Shown: positions 9,158-17,498 of the stretch, one piece after another
Position numbering within the stretch: position 1 is the first letter of the stretch
Layout of the letters: each line of letters opens with the position of its first letter
From: Sphingomonas sp. 32-62-10
GTDB lineage: Bacteria > Pseudomonadota > Alphaproteobacteria > Sphingomonadales > Sphingomonadaceae
DNA length: 46,241 nucleotides
Assembly (NCBI GenBank): GCA_002280555.1
Contig: NCEE01000030.1
Coordinates: 1 to 46,241 of the forward strand
Reading direction: 5' to 3'
The notes under the pieces: model-generated
What the model saw: only the letters and a program-made list of their open reading frames with translations
Databases searched by the model: none
What the model was told of the DNA's origin: nothing
Translations under genes and position numbers: made by a program

Positions 9158-10636
9158 CTAAGCGGCGTTCCGTGCCTCAATAGTTTCGAATTTCGCCAAA
9201 GCGGCATCGATATCTGCCGGCGAGAGCATTTCGGCCGTGGCTGACATCGCATCGACATAAGCGAATTCGTAATTGCCCCAGCGTCTGCCGTTGAAGCGCA
9301 ACGGTACAAAGACGCTTTTGAGCGGCAGGAATTCGCCCTCGCCGAGCGTCATCCGATAGCAGTTGAGCATGAAGGGTGATTCGTTGGCCACTGCGCGGCG
9401 CGTACAATCATCCATCATGATTCTACGATTGCGGCACCAGGTGTTGTTCCAGGAAATATCGGCCCGCTGCGGCTGGGACCGAAGCTTCAAATGCGTCGGC
9501 AGATAGCCGTTGATATCGCTGATGACTGACCCGATTGCCTGCTGCCCTTCATATTTCATTCGATCAAGGATTGGCCGGATATGCCGATCGGCAAAGGCGT
9601 TGAAGCGCGTTGTGAACTGCGGCGGATTGGTACCGGCCACGGGCTGATAGTGAAAATCGAATAGCGCTGATTCAGTCAAGTCGCCGCGTTGCAGCGCGCC
9701 TTCCACCAATGCGGTGATCTCGGCGGCCACCTGTTGGGCGGTGACAATATTATCAGTATCATCGATGCGAATACCGCTGCCGGCCAGCTGATCGAGCATG
9801 CTATTGGCCACAACCTCAAGCTTTTCGAGCCGGGCGTGAACGTCGTTCAACGCGGCCCCGGTCGACCGGGTCGCCGCCGCCGAAACCTTCATTTCTTCCT
9901 GCACCGCAGCGATACTGTGTTCCATCTGCCCGGCACTTTCGCCGATCCCATGGGTCTGGTGGTCGACCAGGGATACGATCGAGCCGATATCAACGACGGT
10001 GCGCTCGATCGCTTCGAATTTGGCGGTGGCGATGCGACTTTGCTCGACGCCGCCGGCGATTTCATTACCAAAGGCCGTTGCCTGATCCGCCAGCGCGGCA
10101 ACGGTGCCGTTGATCCTCTGGGTCGCATCGCGCGTGTGCTGCGCGAGCTTTTTCACTTCGGTGGCGACAATCGCAAAGGCGCTCCCGGCCTCGCCCGCGC
10201 GCGCTGCCTCGATCGCGGCGTTCAACGCCAGCATATTGGTCTGCTGGGCAATCCCGCCGATCAGGTGCGAAACATCCTGCACATCGGCAAGTGCCTCGAC
10301 AATCCGTTCCATCCGATCGTTTAGCCGCAGCACCAGATCGGTCAAATCGGTAAAGCCCGACACTGAATCGATGATCGCCGTTCGCCCATCGGTGAGCTTT
10401 GCCTTCACTTCCTGCGACAATTGCCGGGCGTGATCGATCGATGCGGCGACGTTCGCCTGATCGCGAGCCAGGGCCGCCGTCACGGCATCGAGCCGGGACA
10501 GTTCGGCAATGCGGGCGTTTTTGCGCCGAGCGATCGTGGCGACATGGCCGCCTACATCGGCACATTCGATAACAAGCGCGCCGCAACTGCGCGCAACCGC
10601 ACGCACAATGTCTTTCACATTGACGGCTTCATCCAT
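9158..10636 (-). CDS. Soluble methyl-accepting chemotaxis-type receptor
   Basis: A 492-residue chemoreceptor without a membrane segment or signal peptide. The kinase-contacting hairpin tip is clear at about 126-166 (IGGIAQQTNMLALNAAIEAA), flanked by long coiled coils (about 50-310). The C-terminal third (about 320-485) is a sensory domain of a type I associate with cytoplasmic MCPs: DINGYLPTHLKL, then NTWCRNRRIMMDD, then GEFLPLKSVFVPLRFNGRRWG. It is probably Cache/PAS-like and ligand-binding. This sensor-after-signalling order suggests detection of an intracellular cue or redox state, which is inference. No che genes lie in the window, so the partner CheA/CheW must be elsewhere. It is transcribed away from the VWA gene, with 131 nt between the two starts. 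Confidence 0.88.
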   Translation of the reverse strand: MDEAVNVKDIVRAVARSCGALVIECADVGGHVATIARRKNARIAELSRLDAVTAALARDQANVAASIDHARQLSQEVKAKLTDGRTAIIDSVSGFTDLTDLVLRLNDRMERIVEALADVQDVSHLIGGIAQQTNMLALNAAIEAARAGEAGSAFAIVATEVKKLAQHTRDATQRINGTVAALADQATAFGNEIAGGVEQSRIATAKFEAIERTVVDIGSIVSLVDHQTHGIGESAGQMEHSIAAVQEEMKVSAAATRSTGAALNDVHARLEKLEVVANSMLDQLAGSGIRIDDTDNIVTAQQVAAEITALVEGALQRGDLTESALFDFHYQPVAGTNPPQFTTRFNAFADRHIRPILDRMKYEGQQAIGSVISDINGYLPTHLKLRSQPQRADISWNNTWCRNRRIMMDDCTRRAVANESPFMLNCYRMTLGEGEFLPLKSVFVPLRFNGRRWGNYEFAYVDAMSATAEMLSPADIDAALAKFETIEARNAA

Positions 10637-10767
10637 CGTGCCCGTAGCTCCTCAAACGTGCCCCACATTATGGCCAATGTCCTAAGGCCCGATTAACTTT
10701 GAACAGTGCGGAGGGTTCGCTAGGATGGTCGCCATCTGCAGTCTGGCCGCCATGGATCAAAGCAACA

Positions 10768-11946
10768 ATGTTCCTGAATTTTCTCGATGAGCTCCGCGCG
10801 GCAGGCATTCCGGCCAGCATGAAGGAGCATCTGATCCTGCTCGAAGCGCTCGACCGCGATGTGATCGACCGGACGCCCGAGGATTTCTATTATCTGTCGC
10901 GCGCCGTGTACGTGAAAGATGAAGGACTGCTCGACAAGTTCGACCAGGTCTTCGCCAAGGTTTTCCGTGGCATTGCCACATCGTTTGGCCAGACAACGGC
11001 GGAAATCCCTGCCGATTGGCTAAAGGCGGTTGCCGAGAAATACCTGAGCGCTGAGGAGATGGAGGCGATCAAGGCGCTCGGCTCATGGGACGAGATTATG
11101 GAGACGCTGAAGAAGCGGCTCGAGGAGCAGCAGGGTCGCCACCAGGGCGGCAATAAATGGGTCGGCACCGGCGGCACCAGCCCTTATGGCAATTCGGGAT
11201 ATAACCCGGAGGGCGTGCGGATCGGCGGCGAAAGCAAGCACAAGCGCGCGCTCAAGGTGTGGGATCAGCGCGAGTTCCGCAATCTCGACAACACCAAGGA
11301 ACTCGGTACCCGCAACATCAAGGTTGCCCTGCGGCGGCTGCGCAAATTCGCACGTGAAGGCGCGGCGGACGAGCTCGATATCGATGCGACGATTGACGGC
11401 ACCGCGCGGCAAGGCTGGCTGGACGTCGTCATGCGCGCGGAACGCCGCAATGCGGTGAAGCTACTGCTGTTCCTCGACGTCGGCGGATCGATGGACCCCT
11501 GGGTGAAGCTGTGCGAAGAGCTGTTCTCGGCCGCGACCACCGAGTTCAAAAATCTCGAATTCTTCTACTTCCACAATTGCCCGTACGAAGGCGTGTGGAA
11601 GGACAATCGCCGCCGTTTCAGCGAACGCACGCCGATGTGGGACGTGCTCCACAAATATGGCCATGATTACAAACTGATCTTCGTCGGCGATGCCTCGATG
11701 AGCCCCTATGAAATCACCCATCCCGGCGGCTCGGTCGAGCATTTCAACGAAGAATCGGGGGCGGTGTGGCTGCACCGGATGACGACGACCTATCCGGCCG
11801 CCGTGTGGCTGAACCCCGTGCCCGAGGAGCAATGGGGCTATTCGCAGAGCGTGCGGATCATCAAGGAATTGCTGACCGACCGGATGTACCCGCTGACGCT
11901 GTCAGGGTTGGACGACGCGATGCGGGAACTGACGCGGAAACGATGA
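10768..11946 (+). CDS. CoxE-type VWA-domain protein, probable MoxR partner
   Basis: A 392-residue VWA protein of the CoxE-like group that works with MoxR ATPases. I chose the ATG at 10768 (MFLNFLDELRAAGIP), which is the family's usual beginning; a TTG at 10699 would add 23 atypical residues. The N-terminal half is helical (LDELRAAGIPASMKEHLILL; EEMEAIKALGSWDEIMETL), with a Gly-rich linker (GGNKWVGTGGTSPYGNSG). The VWA domain starts near residue 230, with the metal site D237-V-G-G-S241, where Gly replaces the first Ser of the classical DxSxS; I recall this variant as normal for the group. The matching MoxR gene is at 5267-6121, split from it by four genes. The two probably act together on an unknown target complex. 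Confidence 0.9.
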   Translation: MFLNFLDELRAAGIPASMKEHLILLEALDRDVIDRTPEDFYYLSRAVYVKDEGLLDKFDQVFAKVFRGIATSFGQTTAEIPADWLKAVAEKYLSAEEMEAIKALGSWDEIMETLKKRLEEQQGRHQGGNKWVGTGGTSPYGNSGYNPEGVRIGGESKHKRALKVWDQREFRNLDNTKELGTRNIKVALRRLRKFAREGAADELDIDATIDGTARQGWLDVVMRAERRNAVKLLLFLDVGGSMDPWVKLCEELFSAATTEFKNLEFFYFHNCPYEGVWKDNRRRFSERTPMWDVLHKYGHDYKLIFVGDASMSPYEITHPGGSVEHFNEESGAVWLHRMTTTYPAAVWLNPVPEEQWGYSQSVRIIKELLTDRMYPLTLSGLDDAMRELTRKR

Positions 11947-12023
11947 TCAGATTGACGGAGATCAAAGCAACGATTGAAACCCAGCGGTAAAAATTCCCCG
12001 ACTTTCATCGAGGGAGTGCAACA

Positions 12024-12143
12024 ATGCCTGATCTTGTCACCTATGGGTACGCTTACCTGGTCATCGTCGCGATGGTATCGTTCATGTTTAGCCTGGGGCT
12101 GGTGAGCGTCTTGGATCGGGATCCAACACCACCCGGTTCGTGA
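12024..12143 (+). CDS. Small single-pass membrane protein (39 residues)
   Basis: A short gene below usual annotation cut-offs. It encodes 39 residues: MPDLVTYGYAYLV followed by a hydrophobic stretch (LVIVAMVSFMFSLGLVSVL) and a polar tail (DRDPTPPGS), so one membrane helix with a short N-terminus. The ATG has one of the best ribosome sites in the window (GAGGGAG, 6 nt before it), which is the main reason for the call. No family is recognised. It stands alone between the VWA and DUF2141 genes on the same strand. Confidence 0.55.
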   Translation: MPDLVTYGYAYLVIVAMVSFMFSLGLVSVLDRDPTPPGS

Positions 12144-12269
12144 CCTTGCCGGTCGGGGCAAAGCGAGCAGCCAACCATCCTGAGCGGTGTATCTTTAGCG
12201 CTGCTGATGATGCCAGCCGCGCTCCATGCGCGCATCAACACGATTGACGCAGATCGCTTTACTGTAGTA

Positions 12270-12292
12270 TCCAACCAATACACTTGGTTGGA
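12270..12292 (+). promoter_or_regulatory. Perfect inverted repeat overlapping the DUF2141 ribosome site
   Basis: TCCAACCAA (12270-12278) and TTGGTTGGA (12284-12292) form a perfect 9-bp inverted repeat around the loop TACAC. The right arm runs into GGAGAG, the Shine-Dalgarno of the gene starting at 12302. As RNA it would hide part of the ribosome site; as DNA it could be a dimeric operator. Both roles are inferred. Confidence 0.45.
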
Positions 12293-12301
12293 GAGATCGC
12301 G

Positions 12302-12739
12302 ATGCGTGTTGTTGTAGCCTTTGGCGTTCTGGCTTCGCTCCTTTCAGCGTCACCTGCCTTTGCAGGCGATTTGACGGTCAAAGTTACCGGCGTAAAGGCA
12401 AAGGGCGGGCACCTGCTTGTCGCGGTTTATGATAAAGCAACGCTATTTCGCGCCAAGCCACCCTTTGCTGGCGAAGCAAAAGCGTCGGCAGCGGGGGACA
12501 TGACCGTCACGATCAAGGATGTGGCCGCCGGCGATTATGTCGTGTCGGTGCTCCATGACGCCGATGATGACAAGAAAATGACGATGACCGATGGGCGCTT
12601 TGGTGAAGGCACCGCGCTCACCAATGCCGAGCAATTGCGTGGCCCGCCGAGCTTCGAAGTCAACAAGATTGCTATTCCAGCTTCGGGCACGGTGGTAACG
12701 ATCGCAATGAGCTATCCCGAGGATCGGTCCGGCTGGTAA
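12302..12739 (+). CDS. DUF2141 secreted protein
   Basis: A 145-residue exported protein of the DUF2141 family, of unknown function. A signal peptide is visible (MRVVVAFGVLASLLSASPA, cleaved near FAGD). The family's Ca-site-like loop follows in the middle (HDADDDKKMTMTDGRFGEG), preceded by GGHLLVAVYDKATLF and by the VAAGDYVVSVLHD strand. I chose the ATG at 12302, 6 nt after GGAGAG, over an in-frame TTG at 12284 that lies inside the inverted repeat. It ends 9 nt from the convergent hydroxylase gene. Confidence 0.85.
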   Translation: MRVVVAFGVLASLLSASPAFAGDLTVKVTGVKAKGGHLLVAVYDKATLFRAKPPFAGEAKASAAGDMTVTIKDVAAGDYVVSVLHDADDDKKMTMTDGRFGEGTALTNAEQLRGPPSFEVNKIAIPASGTVVTIAMSYPEDRSGW

Positions 12740-12748
12740 CGGCCTCCG

Positions 12749-13897
12749 CTAGACGCCGTAACGATCAATCCCTTCAAACATCGTCACCACCGCCTGGCGC
12801 TCGTCGAGCGTCAGTTCGGGCCGCCAGATATCGAAAATCACAACTACGCGGTCATCCGGGCCTTCGTTCCAGGCTTCATGCTCGATCGTGTCGTCGAAGA
12901 TCATCGTCTTGCCGACCTCCCATTCGCGCACCTCATTGCCAACGCGAAAGGCGCAACCCTCGGGCACGATCAGCGGCAGGTGGCAGATCAGCCGCGTATT
13001 AATCTGCCCGGTATGCGCCGGGATCCTGGCACCCGCACGCAGCAGCGAGAACATGATCGTCGGGGCGCGGGTGGTAATATGGCACAATGGCGCCTTGATC
13101 AGTGTCTCATAAGTGCGCGGTGCCCGCGCGACGTTGACGTTCACCGGCCCGCCATTCTCGAACAGATGCATCGTGCTCCATTCGGGGTTATCGTTCAGGC
13201 CATGAAATTCCGTACGCGGGCGGTCGGCACTGGTGGTGAGGTAAGGGCGAAACCCTTCTTCGGTTGCAAGCAGCTCGCTCAGTTCCTCACGCATGGCGTC
13301 GGTTGCGGCTTCCACCTCGGCAATCCAGTCAAACTGCTCCCGCTCGTAAAACTGGATCTGCGGCAAGCCCGGAAAATAAAAGATGGTCGGCTGCTGAAGA
13401 TAGATTTGTTTATCGCCGAACATGATGTCGAGCGCCGTGCGGAACCGCTGCCCCCCAATTGCGGGACCACGACCAATCCAATCCTCCAGATAGGTGCGAT
13501 ACTCGGCGGACGCAGCCTTGGAGAGAGCTTCGGCCCGCTCCACTTCGCGCGCCAGATCGGCGGGCAGTTGCTTACCCTGTGCAAGGCCGATTGCGCGCTC
13601 GTAAAAGCTTGTCGCACCCCTAGGGTCTTTACCGGCAGCGCAGCAATCGCCCTTTAGGATCAATGCGCGAATATTGGCGGAGTCGATCTTCGGCGCAGAA
13701 TCAACCGCGCGCTCTTCCGCTGCCACATCGTTGGTGCCTTTGCAGGCCAGGGCAAGCAGCAGCCAGATCTGGATGTTGCCCCGGCCCGTTGCGGTTACCT
13801 GTTCGAGTGACTGCCGCGCCTGCGCTGCATCGCCGCGTTGTAACGACGCCGCTGCGCTGCGGACCAGCGATTCGATCTGGGCGATATCAAGCGCCAC
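12749..13897 (-). CDS. TPR plus aspartyl/asparaginyl beta-hydroxylase-like protein
   Basis: A 382-residue protein with an N-terminal TPR-like helical region (about 1-130) and a C-terminal Asp/Asn beta-hydroxylase domain (Fe(II)/2-oxoglutarate type, about 165-365). Likely iron ligands are H295 in RIPAHTGQ and H340 in TIEHEAWN; likely 2-oxoglutarate contacts are R302 in NTRLICHLPL and R350 in DDRVVVIFD. The usual cupin strands are present (GCAFRVGNEVREWEVGKTMI). The start is a GTG overlapping the end of the NamZ-like gene by 11 nt, so it is the last gene of that reverse-strand operon. Relatives hydroxylate protein residues or modify lipid A fatty acids (LpxO). The cell-wall context makes an envelope substrate plausible but unproven. 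Confidence 0.87.
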   Translation of the reverse strand: MALDIAQIESLVRSAAASLQRGDAAQARQSLEQVTATGRGNIQIWLLLALACKGTNDVAAEERAVDSAPKIDSANIRALILKGDCCAAGKDPRGATSFYERAIGLAQGKQLPADLAREVERAEALSKAASAEYRTYLEDWIGRGPAIGGQRFRTALDIMFGDKQIYLQQPTIFYFPGLPQIQFYEREQFDWIAEVEAATDAMREELSELLATEEGFRPYLTTSADRPRTEFHGLNDNPEWSTMHLFENGGPVNVNVARAPRTYETLIKAPLCHITTRAPTIMFSLLRAGARIPAHTGQINTRLICHLPLIVPEGCAFRVGNEVREWEVGKTMIFDDTIEHEAWNEGPDDRVVVIFDIWRPELTLDERQAVVTMFEGIDRYGV

Positions 13898-15104
13898 CGA
13901 GCGTCTCGGGATAGATCAGGAAAGGCGCGCGTAGGCTGGCCCAAGCCAATTCATCGGGCAGCGTGAGGGCATCGAGATCGGTTGCACTCGCACCCGCATC
14001 ATCCACCCATTCGCGCAGGCCCGGCCCGCCATTGATGACATCAATCGCGAGCTTGCCGAATTCATACTCGTAAGGAAAATCGCGCCAAAGGTCGTAACCC
14101 GGGTAAAGCGCGCGGATTGCCTTGAAGCCCAGCGCCTGTACCCGCCATGGCTGGAAGGCGGCGTGATCGTACCCTGGCCCTTCGGCATGGATATGGACAC
14201 CGTTGCAGAGCTGGCCGACATGTTTGTGAAAGGTCGGCTGAAACCAGATATCGCGCAGAATGCAGCCCCTCAACCATTCGGGCGCAAGCGCTTGCATCTT
14301 CGCGATCACCGCCTTGGCGTCGATATCAGGCGCGCCGAACAGCTCGAGCGGCCGCGTCGTGCCGCGTCCTTCTGACAGCGTCGTCCCTTCCAGCATCACC
14401 GTGCCGGGATAGCCACGCGCCATGTTGACGTTGGGCGCATTGGGGCTGGGGTTGATCCACACCCGATCGGTCGGCCAGCCGAAGCCCGGCGCGGCGTCAG
14501 GCGCCCAGCCCTCCATCTCGATCACGCGGTAATCGACGTCGAGCTTGTAGTGGGCGATGAACCAGTGACCGAGCTCCCCCAAGGTCATCCCGTGCCGCAT
14601 CGGCATCGGCCCCGCGCCCACAAAGCTTTCCCAGCCGGGGAGCAACGTCAACCCCTCGACCGGGCGGCCAATGGGGTTTGGGCGATCGAGCACCCAGACC
14701 GACTTGCCATGTTCGGCGGCAGCTTCGAGCACGTAAAGCAGCGTCGTCACAAAGGTGTAGATGCGCGTGCCGAGGTCCTGCATGTCGACCAGCATCACGT
14801 CGAAGGTGCTCATTGACTGGCCGGTCGGGCGGCGGACCTCGCCATACAGGCTGAACACGGGGATATTGTAAGTCGGATCGGTGAAGTCAGGCGACTCCAT
14901 CATGTTATCCTGCAGATCGCCCCGCACCCCGTGCTGCGGCCCGAACATCGCCGAGACATTGAGCCCAGCGGCGACGAGCGCGTCGAGGCTATGGGTCAGG
15001 TTTTCGGTGACAGACGCGGGATGCGCGAGCAGGGCAACGCGTTTGCCCTCGAGCGGCTTGCGCAAAGCGGGGTCGGCGAGGAGGCGATCGATACCGAATT
15101 TCAT
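13887..15104 (-). CDS. DUF1343 protein, NamZ-type exo-beta-N-acetylmuramidase
   Basis: A 405-residue DUF1343 protein. The characterised member NamZ removes terminal MurNAc from peptidoglycan fragments. Family segments are clear: GKRVALLAHPASV near the start, MFGPQHGVRGDLQDNM, FSLYGEVRRPT, MLVDMQDLGTRIYTF, LDRPNPIGR, and PSPNAPNVNMARGYPGT. The ATG at 15104 (MKFGIDRLLADPALRKPLEG) is used because it overlaps the upstream stop as ATGA; a start at 15140 would add 12 residues inside the previous gene. No signal peptide is seen on this version, so a cytoplasmic recycling role, or export by other means, has to be considered. Its neighbours are a DOMON-like protein upstream and the hydroxylase downstream. 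Confidence 0.9.
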   Translation of the reverse strand: MKFGIDRLLADPALRKPLEGKRVALLAHPASVTENLTHSLDALVAAGLNVSAMFGPQHGVRGDLQDNMMESPDFTDPTYNIPVFSLYGEVRRPTGQSMSTFDVMLVDMQDLGTRIYTFVTTLLYVLEAAAEHGKSVWVLDRPNPIGRPVEGLTLLPGWESFVGAGPMPMRHGMTLGELGHWFIAHYKLDVDYRVIEMEGWAPDAAPGFGWPTDRVWINPSPNAPNVNMARGYPGTVMLEGTTLSEGRGTTRPLELFGAPDIDAKAVIAKMQALAPEWLRGCILRDIWFQPTFHKHVGQLCNGVHIHAEGPGYDHAAFQPWRVQALGFKAIRALYPGYDLWRDFPYEYEFGKLAIDVINGGPGLREWVDDAGASATDLDALTLPDELAWASLRAPFLIYPETLGGA

Positions 15105-15649
15105 GGGGCGGTTGGTGCCGGGAGGGTCGCGATAAAGCAATCGGAATTGTGGAAATCGGGCGGCCCCGGCGCATGCGCAAGCGCCCAGTAGGATTTGGTG
15201 CCGTCGCGTTCTTCGATGACGGCGGACAGATTCATTTTTGCGCCCTGCGCATCGAAGCCCGAGACGTCCAGATCGGCATCGAGCCAGAACTGGCCGGATG
15301 TGTCGGGCGTTATCGAGATTTCAGGATCGGATTGAAGGCTGAAATTCCGCATACCCTCGCGATACATATCGAACTGATAGGCGGCCCATTCGAACGACGG
15401 CGACAAGTTGAACTCGATGTATCGGCTACCTCCAGGAGGCATCAGAAATACCTCGAAACAGGTTGTCTTCCAGAGGCCATCGGCACGCTGAGGCTTGCTT
15501 GGCGGTGGTAGGGCAAGACCGCTTGCAACAGCGACGTAAAACTCTACCCATCGATTAGCGGGACTTCCCTGAACGGGCTTCACTTGCACGGAAACGCCAC
15601 TGATGCCGCTTGTTTGGGTGCTCGTGTGACAAACTAGGTCGTATTTCAT
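15101..15649 (-). CDS. DOMON-like domain protein
   Basis: A 182-residue soluble protein made of a single DOMON-like beta-sandwich (GLWKTTCFEVFLMPPGG; YIEFNLSPSFEWAAYQFDMY), with no signal peptide. Such domains bind carbohydrate or heme; this subgroup is often found near murein genes, as I recall. It sits directly upstream of the NamZ-like gene with an ATGA overlap, so the two are translationally coupled and probably act in the same process. A sugar-recognition role in peptidoglycan fragment handling is inferred. Confidence 0.8.
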   Translation of the reverse strand: MKYDLVCHTSTQTSGISGVSVQVKPVQGSPANRWVEFYVAVASGLALPPPSKPQRADGLWKTTCFEVFLMPPGGSRYIEFNLSPSFEWAAYQFDMYREGMRNFSLQSDPEISITPDTSGQFWLDADLDVSGFDAQGAKMNLSAVIEERDGTKSYWALAHAPGPPDFHNSDCFIATLPAPTAP

Positions 15650-15658
15650 TGATCCCGC

Positions 15659-16066
15659 TCACATCGCGATTAGCGCGAACTCCACGCCCATCACCGTGTA
15701 AATCGCCAGCCAGTATCCGCCATCGATCAGGAACAGCCGCAGCGATTGACGCGAAAACAGGTAATTCACCCCGATCGCCGGGATGATGAAGCCAAGCGCC
15801 ACGCCCGATGCGATCATCACCTTCGTCGCAAAATCGAGGCCGGGATAGGTTGCGAGCGTGTGATCGAGGATGAACGCTGCGATCAGGTTCAGCACGAAAG
15901 TCAGTCCAAAGATCAGCGGCATATTGCCATTCTTCATGGTCTCGTCCGACAACCCTCGCTCCGCCTGCCATGCCTTGCCGAACAGCGGCCCATACCAAAT
16001 GCCCCCGATCAGGAAACCGCTGACGGCGGCCACCAAGATCGCGATCCAGTGAATTGGCGTTCCCAT
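15659..16066 (-). CDS. DUF1761 small membrane protein
   Basis: A 135-residue membrane protein of the DUF1761 family (function unknown). Four hydrophobic segments are visible: IHWIAILVAAVSGFLIGGIW, then MPLIFGLTFVLNLIAAFIL, VMIASGVALGFIIPAIGV, and a C-terminal helix (YWLAIYTVMGVEFALIAM). The family hallmark GGIWYGPLFGKAW follows the first helix. It is the first gene of the reverse-strand operon, 9 nt upstream of the DOMON-like gene, and is divergent from rimO with 100 nt between the starts. Confidence 0.87.
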   Translation of the reverse strand: MGTPIHWIAILVAAVSGFLIGGIWYGPLFGKAWQAERGLSDETMKNGNMPLIFGLTFVLNLIAAFILDHTLATYPGLDFATKVMIASGVALGFIIPAIGVNYLFSRQSLRLFLIDGGYWLAIYTVMGVEFALIAM

Positions 16067-16166
16067 GTTATTCTCCCCCTTGCCTCGATGAAAGCTAGCG
16101 GCGGGAAAGGGCGACGGGAAGCGCCCTGTTCAAAACGCGCGCAAACCCCTATGTGCGCCGCTTCGC

Positions 16167-17498
16167 ATGGCAACAATTCTCCCCTCCCCGCCGAAAATTG
16201 GCATGGTCTCGCTCGGCTGTCCCAAGAATCTGGTCGACAGCGAGCGGATCCTCACCAAGCTGCGCAGCGACGGTTATGCGATGTCGGCGGACTATGCCGG
16301 CGCGGACGTCGTCCTGGTCAACACCTGCGGCTTTCTCGATTCCGCCAAGGAGGAATCACTGGAAGCGATCGGTGAAGCGATCGCCGAGAATGGCCGGGTG
16401 ATCGTTACGGGGTGCATGGGCAAGGAAGCGGCGATGATCCGCGCGAAATTCCCGAACGTGCTCGCGGTGACGGGCGCGCACCAATATGAGGAAGTCGTCG
16501 GCGCGGTCCATGAGGCAGCACCGATGCCGCCCAGCGCTTTCCTGAACCTGGTGCCAGACAGCGGGCTGAAACTCACCCCGCGCCATTACAGCTACCTGAA
16601 GATTTCCGAAGGCTGCAACCACCGCTGCGCCTTCTGCATCATCCCGTCGCTCCGGGGCGATCTCGTCAGCCGCCGCCCCGATGCGATCCTGCGCGAGGCA
16701 GAAAAGCTGGTTGAAGCGGGCACGCGCGAACTGCTGGTCATCAGCCAGGATACATCGGCCTATGGGCTTGATATCCGCCATCAGCCGCGCGAATGGCATG
16801 GCCGCGAGGTGCGTGCCCACATGACCGATCTGGCGCGTGAGCTTGGGTCGCTAGGGGCGTGGGTGCGGCTCCATTATGTCTACCCCTATCCGCATGTCGA
16901 CCAGGTAATCCCGCTGATGGCCGAGGGACTCGTGACGCCCTATCTCGATATACCGTTCCAGCATGCCAGCCCGAGTGTGCTGAAGCGGATGAAGCGCCCC
17001 GCGAACGATGCCAAGGTGCTCGAACGCATCAAGGGCTGGCGCAGCATTGCGCCCGATATTGCAATCCGATCGACCTTCGTGGTCGGCTTTCCTGGCGAAA
17101 CCGAGGATGATTTCGCCTATCTGATGCGCTGGCTCGAAGAGGCGCAGCTCGACCGTGTCGGGGCGTTCCGCTTCGAACCGGTCGAAGGCGCCAGCGCCAA
17201 CGCCCTGCCCGATCAGGTACCCGAAACGGTGAAGGAAGAGCGTTACGCGCGGCTGATGGAGCTGACGGCACGGATTTCAGCCGAAAAGCTTCAGGCCAAG
17301 GTCGGTCGCACGCTCGACGTGATCATAGATGCGGTCGATGATGAAACCGGCGGCGCGACCGGCCGATCGCAGGCCGATGCGCCCGAGATCGACGGCGAGG
17401 TCCATCTTCGCGACGCGGGGCACCTGGCCCAAGGCGATATCGTGCCCGTCGTTATCGAGGATGCCGACGAGCACGATTTGTACGGGGTGCCGGTTTAA
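16167..17498 (+). CDS. rimO: Ribosomal protein S12 methylthiotransferase RimO
   Basis: A 443-residue radical SAM methylthiotransferase that adds a methylthio group to the conserved Asp of ribosomal protein S12. The N-terminal UPF0004 domain carries the second Fe-S cluster Cys residues C18, C54 and C83 (SLGCPKNLVDSE, NTCGF, TGCMG). The radical SAM motif is C150-x3-C154-x2-C157 (EGCNHRCAFC). The RimO-specific stretch HYSYLKISEGCNHRC precedes it, and a TRAM domain closes the protein. The stop overlaps the convergent membrane gene by 4 nt. The SLGCPKN phrase separates RimO from MiaB. Confidence 0.97.
   Translation: MATILPSPPKIGMVSLGCPKNLVDSERILTKLRSDGYAMSADYAGADVVLVNTCGFLDSAKEESLEAIGEAIAENGRVIVTGCMGKEAAMIRAKFPNVLAVTGAHQYEEVVGAVHEAAPMPPSAFLNLVPDSGLKLTPRHYSYLKISEGCNHRCAFCIIPSLRGDLVSRRPDAILREAEKLVEAGTRELLVISQDTSAYGLDIRHQPREWHGREVRAHMTDLARELGSLGAWVRLHYVYPYPHVDQVIPLMAEGLVTPYLDIPFQHASPSVLKRMKRPANDAKVLERIKGWRSIAPDIAIRSTFVVGFPGETEDDFAYLMRWLEEAQLDRVGAFRFEPVEGASANALPDQVPETVKEERYARLMELTARISAEKLQAKVGRTLDVIIDAVDDETGGATGRSQADAPEIDGEVHLRDAGHLAQGDIVPVVIEDADEHDLYGVPV

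Larger units (their letters stand above)
11947..12301. other. 355-nt gap between VWA and DUF2141 genes
   Basis: This gap holds a probable 39-residue membrane-protein gene (12024-12143) and a perfect 9-bp inverted repeat just before the DUF2141 start (12270-12292). I see nothing else convincing: no terminator with a T-run after the VWA gene and no tRNA. Longer frames on either strand have atypical composition. Confidence 0.5.

Noticed and set aside
12144..12283. A forward frame ahead of the DUF2141 gene (MMPAALHARINTIDADRF) that might be a gene remnant.
   Set aside because: It runs out of frame into the DUF2141 start, has no ribosome site and no recognised family.
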